Positions 51,659-60,164 of a stretch of 64,000 nucleotides of DNA are shown one piece after another. Every line of letters begins with the position of its first letter. Positions within the stretch are counted from its first letter, which is position 1. Origin of the DNA: Flavobacterium sp. N502536 (GTDB lineage: Bacteria; Bacteroidota; Bacteroidia; Flavobacteriales; Flavobacteriaceae); NCBI RefSeq assembly GCF_025947345.1, contig NZ_CP110011.1, forward strand, positions 2,046,001-2,110,000, written 5' to 3'. The notes beneath the pieces were generated by a model that had not been told where the DNA came from, made no database searches, and saw only the letters and a list, made by a program, of their open reading frames with translations. The position numbers and the translations under genes are program-made.

Positions 51659-52480
51659 ATGGAATATTCCGGTCAGAAATTAGATAAATATTACATCAAA
51701 AAAGTAGATGCCGATAAAAAGAGCATTTACTGCCACCACGATTTGATGGGCGAATTGTTTGTGCCTACACATAAACACGACAAAGCACAATTGTTGTATG
51801 CTGAAGGTGATGTGGTTTTTGTAACTACAGAAACGAAAACCTACTTTTTACCGGCAAGACATTTTATCTGGATTCCGAGCGGGGTGGAGCACAGTATTGA
51901 GCCAAAGTCGGAAAGTGTTACGATGCGTAATTTGTATTTTCCTGTCGAAAAAGACGAAGATGTTTTTTATAAGAGTGAAGGAATTTATCCGGTCAATAAT
52001 TTATTGTTGCAAATGATGCTTTTTACCAATCGATGGAATGGGGATCTTAAGAAAGGAAGCCCGAATTTTGCCATTGCCAAAGCGATTAAAGCAATATTGC
52101 CTCAAATTTGTCTGACCAACTTACCTTTAGAATTACCGCAACCAAAAGATCCTCGCTTGGGTAAAATTCTGCGTTATATTGAAAATAATCTGGGGGAAAC
52201 TATTCTATTTGCAGCTGTTGCGCATGAGTTTGGGTATAGTGAACGGTCTTTGTATCGCTTGTTTCAAAGAGATCTCAATATGTCCTTTATTCAATATTAT
52301 ACGATTCGAAGAATTCTAAAAGCTATAGAGCTTCTACTGGATCGAAAACTTTCAGTTAAAGAAGTCGCTCAGGAAGTAGGATATAGTAGTGTGCCAACAT
52401 TTAGTAATACATTCTTTAAAATCCTCGGGCAACGCCCGTCCGATTACTTAAACGGAGAGGATATTTTAAAAAGCAGATAG
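51659..52480 (+). CDS. AraC family transcriptional regulator
   Basis: 273 residues from ATG 51659; the frame opens at 51572, but the extra 29 residues are hydrophobic and cross a likely promoter. The N-terminal cupin-type sensor has HKHDKAQLLYAEGDVVFVTT and FIWIPSGVEHSI. The C-terminal double HTH is ILRYIENNLGETILFAAVAHEFGYSERSLYRLFQRDL and LSVKEVAQEVGYSSVPTFSNTFFKILGQRPSDYL. It precedes a three-gene efflux set by 250 bases in the same direction and probably controls it in response to a small molecule. Confidence 0.92.
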   Translation: MEYSGQKLDKYYIKKVDADKKSIYCHHDLMGELFVPTHKHDKAQLLYAEGDVVFVTTETKTYFLPARHFIWIPSGVEHSIEPKSESVTMRNLYFPVEKDEDVFYKSEGIYPVNNLLLQMMLFTNRWNGDLKKGSPNFAIAKAIKAILPQICLTNLPLELPQPKDPRLGKILRYIENNLGETILFAAVAHEFGYSERSLYRLFQRDLNMSFIQYYTIRRILKAIELLLDRKLSVKEVAQEVGYSSVPTFSNTFFKILGQRPSDYLNGEDILKSR

Positions 52481-52731
52481 ATTATTTTTCTCTTGTAGAT
52501 TAAGTATATAGGGGAATAAATCTGCTTAATCTGCTTAATCTGCGGGAGTTTTTTTTAAATAACTAAAAAGTAAATCTTATTCGTAACGGTTTGTTTGTCA
52601 TTGTTTTAGTGTGGAGTTGTTGAAAAATAATATTTTAACATTTGTCTGAAATGAATATGTTATTGACTTTTTAGAATTATCAGTCACCAAAAAAATGCAG
52701 GAACTTTGCATCATAAATTATTTATGTATTC
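52481..52731. other. Intergenic region with a CTGCTTAATCTGC direct repeat
   Basis: TCTGCTTAATCTGCTTAATC near 52526 is part of the dispersed CTGTGGC/CTGCGAG group. No gene or clear TAnnTTTG box for the downstream efflux operon is seen; GGAACTTTG at about 52701 is a one-base miss. Confidence 0.45.
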
Positions 52732-54084
52732 ATGTTCCTTAAAAAACAGATTTCCGCACTACAGTGTTTCCTGAAAAATAGAGCTTATGTCTTATTTATG
52801 CTCGGATTCACCACACTACATGCGCAAGAAGTAAAATCGATTTCATTAAATGAGGCGATTAAAATTGCGAAAGAGAATAACCGAAACATTCTCAAATCTA
52901 AACTCGAAGTAACACTTTCTGAAGAAAACATCAAAGAAAATAAAGAGTTACGACTGCCGGAAATTGAGATGAACGGCGCTTATTCGAGAATAACCAATAT
53001 TACCGAATTTAAAGGCGGCTTCTTAAAAGGCAAAGAAGTTACCAGGACCATCCCTGAGATTTACGAGGTTGGAACAACATTTAAAATGCCATTGTATGTT
53101 GGAAATAAAATCAATAATGCGATTAAAATTGCCAATCAGGAAAATCAAATCGCTCAAATCAAAAAGGAGAAGACCGAAAATGATATCGAGTTAGAAGTGA
53201 TTGGGACCTATTTGGGAATTTATAAAATGATGGAGCTTCAGCAAATCATTGCTGAGAATATCAAAGAAGAGCAAAATCGGTTAAGAGAAGTTCAATCCCT
53301 GAAAAAACACGGAACGGTAACCAAAAATGAGGTATTGCGTGCAGAATTACAGCTTTCGGACCGAGAGTTGAATGCTTTGACGAATTCTAAAAACATCAAA
53401 ATTGCGCTGCACGATTTAAAAACATTGCTTCAGTTGCCCGAACAAGAGGAAATAACAATCGACACAACGGCAAATATTGAAATGCAAGGCCTTGATCCTT
53501 ATGAAGTGTATATGAATCATGCTTTGCAGAACGAAGAAATGCGAATCTCAAGTCAGGAAATAGCGATCAAAAAAACGGAGTTGAAATTGGCAAAAGGGAA
53601 TTATTATCCAAGTATTAATTTCTTTGGGAACTATAGTTTCAATTATCCCAACTACAAATTTTTTCCTCCAAACCCGTATTTGTACACCTTAGGACAAGTG
53701 GGAGTTGAAGCCAGTTTTGATATTTCGGGTTTATATAAAAATAAAACTAAGGTTCAGATGGCGACGACCAGAATTCAATGGCAGGAAATGCAGTCTGAGA
53801 TTGTGAAAGATAAAATTCAGGACGAGTTGTTCAGGAATCATACGCAATATAAGGAAATCGTTGAGAAGTTTAAAGTTGTCGATAAAGCCGAAGAATTGGC
53901 TAATGAAAATTACCGAATCGTAAAACTAAAATACCTGAATCAACTGGTTCTGATAACCGAAATGGTGGATGCAGACAATGCGTTGTTACAGGCAAAATAC
54001 AACAAAATTTCAACCCGAATTGACGCTGTGATGAAACATTACGAACTGCTGCGTACCGCCGGGATGTTGCCGGGAGAGATTTAA
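52732..54084 (+). CDS. TolC-family outer-membrane efflux channel
   Basis: 450 residues. The signal sequence is somewhat long (to TLHAQ, near residue 31). The mature protein has the two-repeat OEP layout: long helices (ISLNEAIKIAKENNRNILKSKLEV, NDIELEVIGTYLGIYKMMELQ, LKKHGTVTKNEVLRAELQLSDREL) alternating with strands (PSINFFGNYSF, VGVEASFDISGLYKNKTKV). It forms the trimeric outer channel for the HlyD and MFS partners encoded next. It is the first gene of the operon, 62 bases before the fusion-protein gene. Confidence 0.92.
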   Translation: MFLKKQISALQCFLKNRAYVLFMLGFTTLHAQEVKSISLNEAIKIAKENNRNILKSKLEVTLSEENIKENKELRLPEIEMNGAYSRITNITEFKGGFLKGKEVTRTIPEIYEVGTTFKMPLYVGNKINNAIKIANQENQIAQIKKEKTENDIELEVIGTYLGIYKMMELQQIIAENIKEEQNRLREVQSLKKHGTVTKNEVLRAELQLSDRELNALTNSKNIKIALHDLKTLLQLPEQEEITIDTTANIEMQGLDPYEVYMNHALQNEEMRISSQEIAIKKTELKLAKGNYYPSINFFGNYSFNYPNYKFFPPNPYLYTLGQVGVEASFDISGLYKNKTKVQMATTRIQWQEMQSEIVKDKIQDELFRNHTQYKEIVEKFKVVDKAEELANENYRIVKLKYLNQLVLITEMVDADNALLQAKYNKISTRIDAVMKHYELLRTAGMLPGEI

Positions 54085-54146
54085 GATCGAGGAGAAAATA
54101 GAAGTAAGAAGAAAGAAGCAAGAGAATAGAAAAAGATATAGAATTT

Positions 54147-55199
54147 ATGGTAAAGATTAAAAATGAAACCAGAGCAAACCAATCGTTTCATATCATTATA
54201 ACAATAATTGCCTGCCTGTTGGTGGTAAGCGGAGTCATTTTAGGAATTTGGTTTTATGTGTTCAGTCAAAATCATGAAGAAACCAATGATGCTCAGGTAG
54301 AGCAATACGTTACGCCAATTATGTCCCGAATTACAGGGTATGTTCAGGAGGTTCGTTTTGAGGAAAATCAGTTTGTACACAAGGGAGATACTTTGGTGGT
54401 GATTGATAACAGAGAGTACAAATCGAAACTGAATGTGGCTTTGGCTGATGTTCAAAGTGCGAAACAAAGCAGTGTAGTGGCCCAGAAAAATGTGGCGACA
54501 ACAGCAAGTTCAACAGCAATTGGAGAATCGCAATTGGCGGTGGCGAAAACGAATCTTTGGAAAACAAAATTAGAGTACGACCGATACAAGGCTCTTGTGA
54601 AGGAGGAGGCAGCGACTTCTCAGCAATTAGAAAAAGTAAAAGCCGATTACGAGTCGGCGCAGGCACATTTTCAGGAAATGCGAGAGAGGATTCAGTCTTC
54701 CAATTTGAGTACTTCTCAGGCGCAGGCAAATGTTCCTACCATGCAAACGGTTGTCGAGTCTAAGCAAGCTGTTGCTGATAATGCGGCATTGTTTCTTTCG
54801 TACACCATAATCACGGCGCCTTATGACGGCTGGGTTGGAAAAAGAATTTTACAGCCGGGACAAATGGTTAAAGAAGGGCAATCATTGCTTTCGATTGTGA
54901 GTAAAGAGAAATGGATTACTGCAAATTTTAAAGAAACACAGTTACAATATTTAACCGTAGGTCAGGAAGTTCAAATTAAGGCTGATGCTCTAAAGGATAA
55001 AGAGTTTACGGGAATTGTTAAGTCATTGTCACCTGCCAGTGGTGCTCGATTTTCGTTATTGCCTCCAGATAATGCCACAGGAAACTTTGTGAAAATAGAA
55101 CAGAGGATTCCGGTTCGAATTCAATTAAAAGAAGCCGACAAACAAGTCGATTTTTTAAGAGCCGGAATGAATATTACGGTTATTGCCGAACACCAATAA
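54147..55199 (+). CDS. HlyD/EmrA-type membrane-fusion protein
   Basis: 350 residues. One N-terminal TM (HIIITIIACLLVVSGVILGIWFYVF) is followed by EETNDAQVEQYVTPIMSRITGYVQEVRFEENQFVHKGDTLVVIDNREY, the EmrA lipoyl start. A coiled-coil hairpin spans about 80-200 (Ala/Gln-rich), then TIITAPYDGWVGKRILQPGQMVKEGQSLLSIV and beta-barrel strands to WITANFKETQLQYLTVGQEVQIK. It is the adaptor between the MFS pump and the TolC channel. Its stop is one base before the ATG of the MFS gene. Confidence 0.93.
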   Translation: MVKIKNETRANQSFHIIITIIACLLVVSGVILGIWFYVFSQNHEETNDAQVEQYVTPIMSRITGYVQEVRFEENQFVHKGDTLVVIDNREYKSKLNVALADVQSAKQSSVVAQKNVATTASSTAIGESQLAVAKTNLWKTKLEYDRYKALVKEEAATSQQLEKVKADYESAQAHFQEMRERIQSSNLSTSQAQANVPTMQTVVESKQAVADNAALFLSYTIITAPYDGWVGKRILQPGQMVKEGQSLLSIVSKEKWITANFKETQLQYLTVGQEVQIKADALKDKEFTGIVKSLSPASGARFSLLPPDNATGNFVKIEQRIPVRIQLKEADKQVDFLRAGMNITVIAEHQ

Positions 55200-55200
55200 A

Positions 55201-56784
55201 ATGGAAGATAAAAGTATTTTTAAGTCCTGGGTTCCTAATTGGGCGATCATTATTATCTTGTTTGTGTGCTTGCTGCATTCTATGATTTTATTGGGGGTTT
55301 ACAGTTCAAACGTAACTTATGCTGCAAGTTTTCTGGATATCGAAGCCGAGGATTTGCAGTTTGCTATGTGTGTAACCTACGGAACTTTATTGGCGACGAT
55401 CCTTATCGAGAGTAGGTTTTCGAATTATTTTCCAGCCAAAACCTACCTAATGATGTTGTATGTTTTGATTGCTGTAACGATAATTGCATCAGGATATGTG
55501 GCCAATTTTGCTGTTTTTATCATGTTAAGAGTTCTTGAAGGAATCTTAATGGCTTTGCCGGTAATGATTTTGAGGCAGTTGCTGGTAGAACGTTTTAATT
55601 CTAAAAACGCCATTGTCATTGGGTTTTCGTTTTACTACGGATCGCTTTTACTGGCGACGCCCTTTATTATGAACATCGCGGTTTGGTTCCTTGATCATTA
55701 CGATTGGAAATATATGCTGTATGTTTCGGGAATGCTTCAAATTATTAATGTCTTTTTGATTCTGGTAACCTTTAACAGCCACCGAATCACTAAAAAGATC
55801 CCGTTGTATCAAATTGATTTTCTGAGTTTTGTTCTGGTTTTGACATCGATAATAACCGGAGCTTACTTTTTTGTGTATGCCGAAAGAAAATATTGGTTCG
55901 AATCGTCTCAATTGATTCTTTCCTTAATAATATGTCTCATTACGGGAGGTTTGTTTGTTTTCAGACAATTACTGGTAAAGCGACCAAGTTTTAATTTTGA
56001 AGTTTTCAGATATGCGAATCTGCGAATCGGGTTTCTGTTGTTTTTTCTGTTCTACATTGCCAGAGCGACTTTGAGTTTGTGTCATAGTGTAATGTTTACG
56101 ATTTGGAATTGGGACCCGTCGCGTGTTGCGGGAGTGCAATATATAAACGGATTAGGAAATGTAATTGGGTTGATTTTAGCGGCTGTTTTTCTGATGCGAT
56201 CTATGGCGACTAAATACATTTTTATGATAGGTTTTGCGCTTTTGGCGGTATATCATTTTTGGTTTACGTTTTTGTTTGTGTCCGATGTTTCACTGTCGGA
56301 TATTTTGATTCCGTATATTTTGCAGGGGATCGCGGTTGGGGTTTTGTTTGTGCCATTAGTTTTGTTTACGGTTACGGCAGTTCCGGGAAAATTGATGACA
56401 TCCTCCGGGATTATTGGAGTCTCAGGACGTTTTTGGGGAAGTACTATCGGGTTTTGTATCATGCAGAATGCTCAAGTGTTCCTGAATAAAAAACACTTCC
56501 TGAAACTAAGCCAATTTGTAACAGGCGAGAATCCCGAAGCACAGCAAACCATTGCTGCAACAACACAGAGTTTTATAGCAAAAGGATATTCGGTCGATAA
56601 TGCCAATACATTGGCCTTGAAAAAGGTTTTTACTACCGTTGCCAAACAAGCTACCTTATTATCGGATATGGAAATTTATACTGTTGTGGGGTATGGTTTG
56701 GTGGTTTTGGTGGTTTTGATTGGCTTGAACCAACATTTAAGACACACAGCAAACCTGTTTAAAAAGAAAATTTGGATCAGTTAA
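55201..56784 (+). CDS. MFS multidrug transporter (EmrB/DHA2-like)
   Basis: 527 residues from ATG 55201, one base after the EmrA-like gene; the longer frame from 55183 would overlap that gene. About 14 TM helices are visible, starting WAIIIILFVCLLHSMILLGVYSS, with LRVLEGILMALPVMILRQLLVERF as the motif-A/C region. It is the inner-membrane proton-driven pump of a tripartite export system with the adjacent HlyD and TolC proteins. Overall similarity to EmrB is loose, so the substrate is open. Two terminators follow within 300 bases. Confidence 0.88.
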   Translation: MEDKSIFKSWVPNWAIIIILFVCLLHSMILLGVYSSNVTYAASFLDIEAEDLQFAMCVTYGTLLATILIESRFSNYFPAKTYLMMLYVLIAVTIIASGYVANFAVFIMLRVLEGILMALPVMILRQLLVERFNSKNAIVIGFSFYYGSLLLATPFIMNIAVWFLDHYDWKYMLYVSGMLQIINVFLILVTFNSHRITKKIPLYQIDFLSFVLVLTSIITGAYFFVYAERKYWFESSQLILSLIICLITGGLFVFRQLLVKRPSFNFEVFRYANLRIGFLLFFLFYIARATLSLCHSVMFTIWNWDPSRVAGVQYINGLGNVIGLILAAVFLMRSMATKYIFMIGFALLAVYHFWFTFLFVSDVSLSDILIPYILQGIAVGVLFVPLVLFTVTAVPGKLMTSSGIIGVSGRFWGSTIGFCIMQNAQVFLNKKHFLKLSQFVTGENPEAQQTIAATTQSFIAKGYSVDNANTLALKKVFTTVAKQATLLSDMEIYTVVGYGLVVLVVLIGLNQHLRHTANLFKKKIWIS

Positions 56785-56991
56785 GGAATTTGTTTGAAGA
56801 TTTAATCTCGCAAAGACGCGAAGGTGCAAAGTTTTTACTTGCTATAAACGCTTAACGGGGCTGTTTGTCATTTCGAGCGAAGGGAGAAATCACACAAGAA
56901 GCTCCGTTCCAAGTGTCGTCAATCTTTGTTGAATTGCGAGTGTGTAAAAAGAAGGTTTGGATCTGCCAGAATGCTTTTAAAATAACCCCAT

Positions 56992-57022
56992 AGTCAGGGA
57001 GTGATGATCCTGACTTTTTTTT
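56992..57022 (+). terminator. Rho-independent terminator
   Basis: Stem AGTCAGG / CCTGACT with a 10-base loop followed by T8. Confidence 0.8.
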
Positions 57023-57037
57023 CGATTGATGATGATG

Positions 57038-57065
57038 AAAGCCCGTGCTGATTACACGGGCTTTT
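57038..57065 (+). terminator. Rho-independent terminator, second in tandem
   Basis: Stem AAAGCCCGTG / CACGGGCTTT around CTGATTA, then a T run, 16 bases after the previous terminator. Confidence 0.85.
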
Positions 57066-57161
57066 TCTATACGAAAAAATAAAATAGAGATGGACTCATA
57101 TATGCGTCTAAATGAAAATAAAATCTGCGGATTTTTGTGCTATTCTTAAAATTTAGAAATC

Positions 57162-57395
57162 ATGACGACAGAAAACTTCTCAAAAGAAACCGAAACCAGA
57201 TTAATGGATTTTTTTAATAATGCGATTGATCCTAAAGATATGGCAAAGAGTATTCGTCAAATAAATCATGTGCTTTCTTTGTGTGTAATGAGGGAATGTG
57301 AAATGGTTCAGTCTGAATTATCAAATATTGATGACAATTTTTACTGGCTGAACAAATTGGCAGAAGTTTTGGATCCTTATTTGGATGTGAGGTGA
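57162..57395 (+). CDS. Small conserved protein of unknown function
   Basis: 77 residues, predicted all-helical and acidic: KETETRLMDFFNNAIDPKDMAKSIRQINHVLSLCVMRECEM, then NIDDNFYWLNKLAEVLDPYLDV. It has no signal peptide. Evidence for being a real gene is the decayed paralogue at 39407-39620, which keeps the same residues across the helices and the exact C-terminus. I do not recognise a named family. It is monocistronic, preceded by two terminators and followed by a repeat. Confidence 0.78.
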   Translation: MTTENFSKETETRLMDFFNNAIDPKDMAKSIRQINHVLSLCVMRECEMVQSELSNIDDNFYWLNKLAEVLDPYLDVR

Positions 57396-57412
57396 AGAAA
57401 GGTTTTTTCGTC

Positions 57413-57465
57413 TGGTTTGTCATTTCGAGGAACGAGAAATCACACAAGTAATTCGACAACAGTTT
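57413..57465. repeat. TCATTTCGA-family repeat (short copy)
   Basis: GTTTGTCATTTCGAGGAACG, AGAAATCACACAAGTAATTCG. A shortened form of the 5285 repeat, directly after the small conserved gene. Confidence 0.65.
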
Positions 57466-57472
57466 GTATTCT

Positions 57473-57505
57473 AAACCCGACAGGTTTTAAAAAACTGTCG
57501 GGTTT
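57473..57505. terminator. Bidirectional terminator-like hairpin
   Basis: Stem AAACCCGACAG / CTGTCGGGTTT around an 11-base A/T loop. It may end the small conserved gene; a half copy (AACCTGTCGGGTTT) is also seen at 18374. Confidence 0.75.
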
Positions 57506-57514
57506 AATGGAAAA

Positions 57515-57548
57515 CAAAAAAGCTTCTGATTTCTCAGAAGCTTTTTTT
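57515..57548 (-). terminator. Terminator of tRNA-Leu
   Basis: Stem AAAAAGCTTCTGA / TCAGAAGCTTTTT with a TTTC loop, directly downstream of the tRNA on the minus strand. Confidence 0.88.
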
Positions 57549-57551
57549 CGG

Positions 57552-57633
57552 TGCGGATAATAGGACTCGAACCTACACGCCTTGCGGCACCAGATCCTAA
57601 GTCTGGCATGTCTACCAATTTCACCATATCCGC
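57552..57633 (-). tRNA. tRNA-Leu (UAG)
   Basis: 82 bases. The acceptor GCGGATA pairs with TATCCGC; the anticodon stem CCAGA/TCTGG holds the loop CTTAGGA, giving UAG; the variable arm (TGCCGCAAGGCG) is long, as in class II tRNAs; the T-arm is GTAGGTTCGAGTCCTAT. CCA is not encoded. The promoter lies at 57648-57677 and the terminator at 57515-57548. Confidence 0.95.
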
Positions 57634-57647
57634 GGCAATTGTGGGTG

Positions 57648-57677
57648 CAAAGATAGACATAACTTCGAATATTCAAA
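57648..57677 (-). promoter_or_regulatory. Promoter TTTG-N18-TATCTTTG of tRNA-Leu
   Basis: Minus strand: TATCTTTG at 57648-57655 and TTTG at 57674-57677, 15 bases upstream of the tRNA. Confidence 0.8.
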
Positions 57678-57723
57678 GAAAAAAAACGAAAAAATTGAAA
57701 AAAAATATTAATTCTCTTTTTTG

Positions 57724-57731
57724 TACTTTTG
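57724..57731 (+). promoter_or_regulatory. -7 box TACTTTTG of the dipeptidase gene
   Basis: It matches TAnnTTTG 22 bases before ATG 57754; the nearest TTG is too far upstream. Confidence 0.45.
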
Positions 57732-57753
57732 GATTTCTATAAAAATAATTTAA

Positions 57754-59142
57754 ATGGAAAATATAAAGTCTTACGTTCAAGAACATAAGGATCGCTTTAT
57801 CAACGAGTTGATCGAATTATTAAAGATTCCGTCGGTTAGTGCCGACACTGCATACTCGCAAGATGTTATCGATACTGCCGAAGCAGTAAAGGAAAGTTTA
57901 TCAAAAGCAGGTTGCGATTTTGTCGAAATTTGCGACACTCCGGGTTACCCAATCATATATGGAGAGAAAATAATCGACCCAAATTTACCAACTGTTCTTG
58001 TTTACGGACATTATGATGTTCAGCCACCAGATCCGTTAGAGTTATGGACTTCGCCTCCATTCGAACCTGTAATTAAAACAACAGATATTCACCCGGAAGG
58101 AGCAATCTTCGCTCGTGGTGCTTGTGACGACAAAGGTCAGATGTACATGCACGTAAAAGCGTTGGAGTACATGGTTCAGAACAATGTTTTGCCATGTAAC
58201 GTAAAATTCATGATCGAAGGAGAAGAAGAAGTAGGTTCGGCAAGTTTAGCGTGGTTCGTAGAACGCAATCAGGAAAAACTAAAAAACGATGTCATCTTAA
58301 TTTCAGATACCGGAATGATTTCTAACCAACAGCCGTCGATTACGACAGGTTTAAGAGGTCTGAGTTATGTTGAGGTAGAAGTTACAGGTCCAAACCGCGA
58401 TTTACATTCTGGTTTATACGGAGGAGCAGTGGCGAACCCAATAAATATTCTGGCAAAAATGATCGCTTCGCTTCATGACGAAGACAATCATATTACGATT
58501 CCGGGGTTCTACGATAAAGTACAGGAATTGTCTCTTGAAGAAAGAGCCGAAATGGCAAAAGCGCCTTTTAGCTTAGAAAAATATAAAAAAGCCTTAGACT
58601 TAAATGATGTTTATGGTGAAAAAGGATATGTAACTAACGAGCGTAATTCTATTCGTCCAACTTTAGATGTAAACGGAATCTGGGGAGGATATACCGGAGA
58701 GGGTGCAAAAACGGTTATTGCAAGTAAAGCATTTGCTAAAATTTCGATGCGTTTGGTACCTAATCAGGATTGGGAAGAGATCACAGAACTTTTTGCAAAA
58801 CATTTCACAAGTATTGCTCCGGCAGGAGTTACAGTAAAAGTAACGCCACACCACGGAGGTCAGGGTTATGTAACGCCAATTGACAGTATTGGATATCAGG
58901 CGGCAAACAAAGCGTATACAGAAACTTTTGGAGTTCCGGCAATTCCGGTTCGTTCAGGAGGAAGTATTCCGATTGTAGCTTTGTTTGAAAAAGAATTAAA
59001 AAGTAAAACGATCTTAATGGGCTTCGGTTTAGACAGTGATGCAATTCACTCGCCAAACGAGCATTTTGGAATCTTCAATTACTTAAAAGGAATCGAAACT
59101 ATTCCGTTGTTTTATAAGTATTTTGTAGAGCTTTCGAAGTAG
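57754..59142 (+). CDS. M20 family dipeptidase (CNDP-like)
   Basis: 462 residues, the usual length for cytoplasmic M20 dipeptidases. Zinc ligands and catalytic residues are visible: YGHYDVQP near residue 86, ARGACDDKGQ, EGEEEVGS and, in the C-terminal half, GFGLDSDAIHSPNEH with the last His. The dimerisation domain (about 210-330) contains NRDLHSGLYGGAVANP. It hydrolyses dipeptides, probably with broad specificity. It is monocistronic, with its own terminator at 59176. Confidence 0.94.
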   Translation: MENIKSYVQEHKDRFINELIELLKIPSVSADTAYSQDVIDTAEAVKESLSKAGCDFVEICDTPGYPIIYGEKIIDPNLPTVLVYGHYDVQPPDPLELWTSPPFEPVIKTTDIHPEGAIFARGACDDKGQMYMHVKALEYMVQNNVLPCNVKFMIEGEEEVGSASLAWFVERNQEKLKNDVILISDTGMISNQQPSITTGLRGLSYVEVEVTGPNRDLHSGLYGGAVANPINILAKMIASLHDEDNHITIPGFYDKVQELSLEERAEMAKAPFSLEKYKKALDLNDVYGEKGYVTNERNSIRPTLDVNGIWGGYTGEGAKTVIASKAFAKISMRLVPNQDWEEITELFAKHFTSIAPAGVTVKVTPHHGGQGYVTPIDSIGYQAANKAYTETFGVPAIPVRSGGSIPIVALFEKELKSKTILMGFGLDSDAIHSPNEHFGIFNYLKGIETIPLFYKYFVELSK

Positions 59143-59175
59143 TTTTCTAAAAAGAAAGATTTAAAATAAATAAGG

Positions 59176-59204
59176 AATCCGTTCAGAAATGAGCGGATTT
59201 TTTT
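59176..59204 (+). terminator. Terminator of the dipeptidase gene
   Basis: AATCCGTTCA / TGAGCGGATT pair over 10 bp, one G-U, around GAAA, then T7. Confidence 0.85.
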
Positions 59205-59663
59205 ATGGGCGTTTCCGCCGCGGCGGTCGGGCTTTCGGCTATATTCCCAATTAACAAAAACTACGGCTAAAAAGCCTTGTTTTTCTAAATCGGGAGATAC
59301 CGCCTCTATCCCTAACGCTTAAGAGAGGTTCAAAGGGGCAGAGGTTCAAAGGTACAGAGGAACGGGAAAATTGAAATTTTTGTTGAATAGCCTACAGCTT
59401 CAGCTGTAGGTAGGTTTAAAGGAATTAGATAATTGGCTTTAGCCGAATAAATTCCAGATTTAAATTTTGAAAATCTCTGCATGAAATTAGGCTAAAGCCA
59501 ATAAATGCCTTTATTTCTCCAGCCTCCAGCTGAAGCTGGAGACAATTCAGATATTGTTTCTCTTCACCTTTGCACCTCTGCGCCTTTGCCACTCTGAACC
59601 TCAAAAAAAGAAACCCTCAGAACCTTAGTGTCTTAGAGTCTCAGCACCTTTCAAAAAAAAATC

Positions 59664-59693
59664 TTGCATATTAAAAAAATAATTCTACATTTG
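59664..59693 (+). promoter_or_regulatory. Promoter TTG-N19-TACATTTG of the lipoprotein-blaI-blaR operon
   Basis: TTG at 59664-59666 and TACATTTG at 59686-59693, near-perfect consensus. The -7 box lies inside the first BlaI-like operator. Confidence 0.8.
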
Positions 59694-59717
59694 TAGAGCA
59701 ACATCTATAATTGTAGA
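59684..59717 (+). promoter_or_regulatory. Pair of BlaI/MecI-type operators
   Basis: TCTACATTTGTAGA at 59684-59697 holds TACA-NN-TGTA, the BlaI/MecI core. TCTATAATTGTAGA at 59704-59717 is a one-base variant. Centres are 20 bases apart, two helical turns, so dimers would bind on one face and block the promoter. The only BlaI-family gene in the window is 600 bases downstream. Confidence 0.7.
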
Positions 59718-59731
59718 ATTAAAATAGTCAA

Positions 59732-60154
59732 ATGAGACAGCTGGTAATCTTATTATTTTGTGGATTAGTTCTTTTAGGATGCAAAAGCAAACCGATCAAT
59801 CAGATTGTGGATAAGAAACGGGAAGGTGTCTGGATTGACAATTACAAACAAGACAGCACGGTTTACAAATCGTTTGAGTATTACAAACACGGCGAACCCA
59901 TAAAAAAGTGGAAATCGTATATAGACGGGAAAATCTATAAAACAGAGAAATATAAAAAGGGAATCTGCCTTGTAAAATATTATTACGAAAACGGAAAAGT
60001 ACAATCGAAGGGAAAAACAAAGATCGAAGTCAATTCGATAGAAACACACTGGTTTTATTTTGGTGATTGGGAGTTTTATTCGGATAAAGGGAAATTAATC
60101 GAAGTTAAGAAATACGATAACGGTGAGTTGATTTCGGAACGAATAGTGGAGTAG
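59732..60154 (+). CDS. Lipoprotein with MORN_2/YwqK-like repeats
   Basis: 140 residues. The signal ends in lipobox LLGC (C17), so it is lipid-anchored. The mature part has repeating aromatic-Gly strands typical of YwqK/MORN_2 proteins: KSFEYYKHGEPIKKWKSYIDGKIYKTEKYKKG, YYYENGKVQSKGK, DWEFYSDKGKLIEVKKYDNGELI. It is the first gene after the BlaI-controlled promoter, 167 bases before blaI, with no terminator between. It is therefore the likely target of the BlaI/BlaR-like pair. The function is unknown. Confidence 0.78.
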   Translation: MRQLVILLFCGLVLLGCKSKPINQIVDKKREGVWIDNYKQDSTVYKSFEYYKHGEPIKKWKSYIDGKIYKTEKYKKGICLVKYYYENGKVQSKGKTKIEVNSIETHWFYFGDWEFYSDKGKLIEVKKYDNGELISERIVE

Positions 60155-60164
60155 GCCGGAGGGT

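Larger units (their letters stand above)
56785..57161. repeat. Intergenic region with TCATTTCGA-family copy and two terminators
   Basis: TTAATCTCGCAAAGACGCGAAGG at about 56802 resembles 35138. GTTTGTCATTTCGAGCGAAGG ... GAAATCACACAAGAAGCTCCG at about 56868-56910 is a full copy of the 5285 family. Two hairpin terminators lie at 56992-57022 and 57038-57065. Confidence 0.65.
59143..59731. repeat. 589-base intergenic region with palindromic REP-like and text-like repeats
   Basis: No gene is seen. After the terminator come GGTCGGGCTTTCGGC...CTCTATCCCTAACGC (as at 36181), then AGAGGTTCAAAGGGGCAGAGG units, then a composite palindromic element at about 59390-59545: TACAGCTTCAGCTGTAGG, GGCTTTAGCCGAA, TTAGGCTAAAGCCAA and CTCCAGCTGAAGCTGGAG. 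After that come CACCTTTGCACCTCTGCGCC and CTTAGTGTCTTAGAGTCTCAGC tracts. Confidence 0.7.

Noticed and set aside
57440..57676. 78-codon minus frame over the tRNA-Leu
   Set aside because: It spans the tRNA, its terminator and its promoter; it is not coding.
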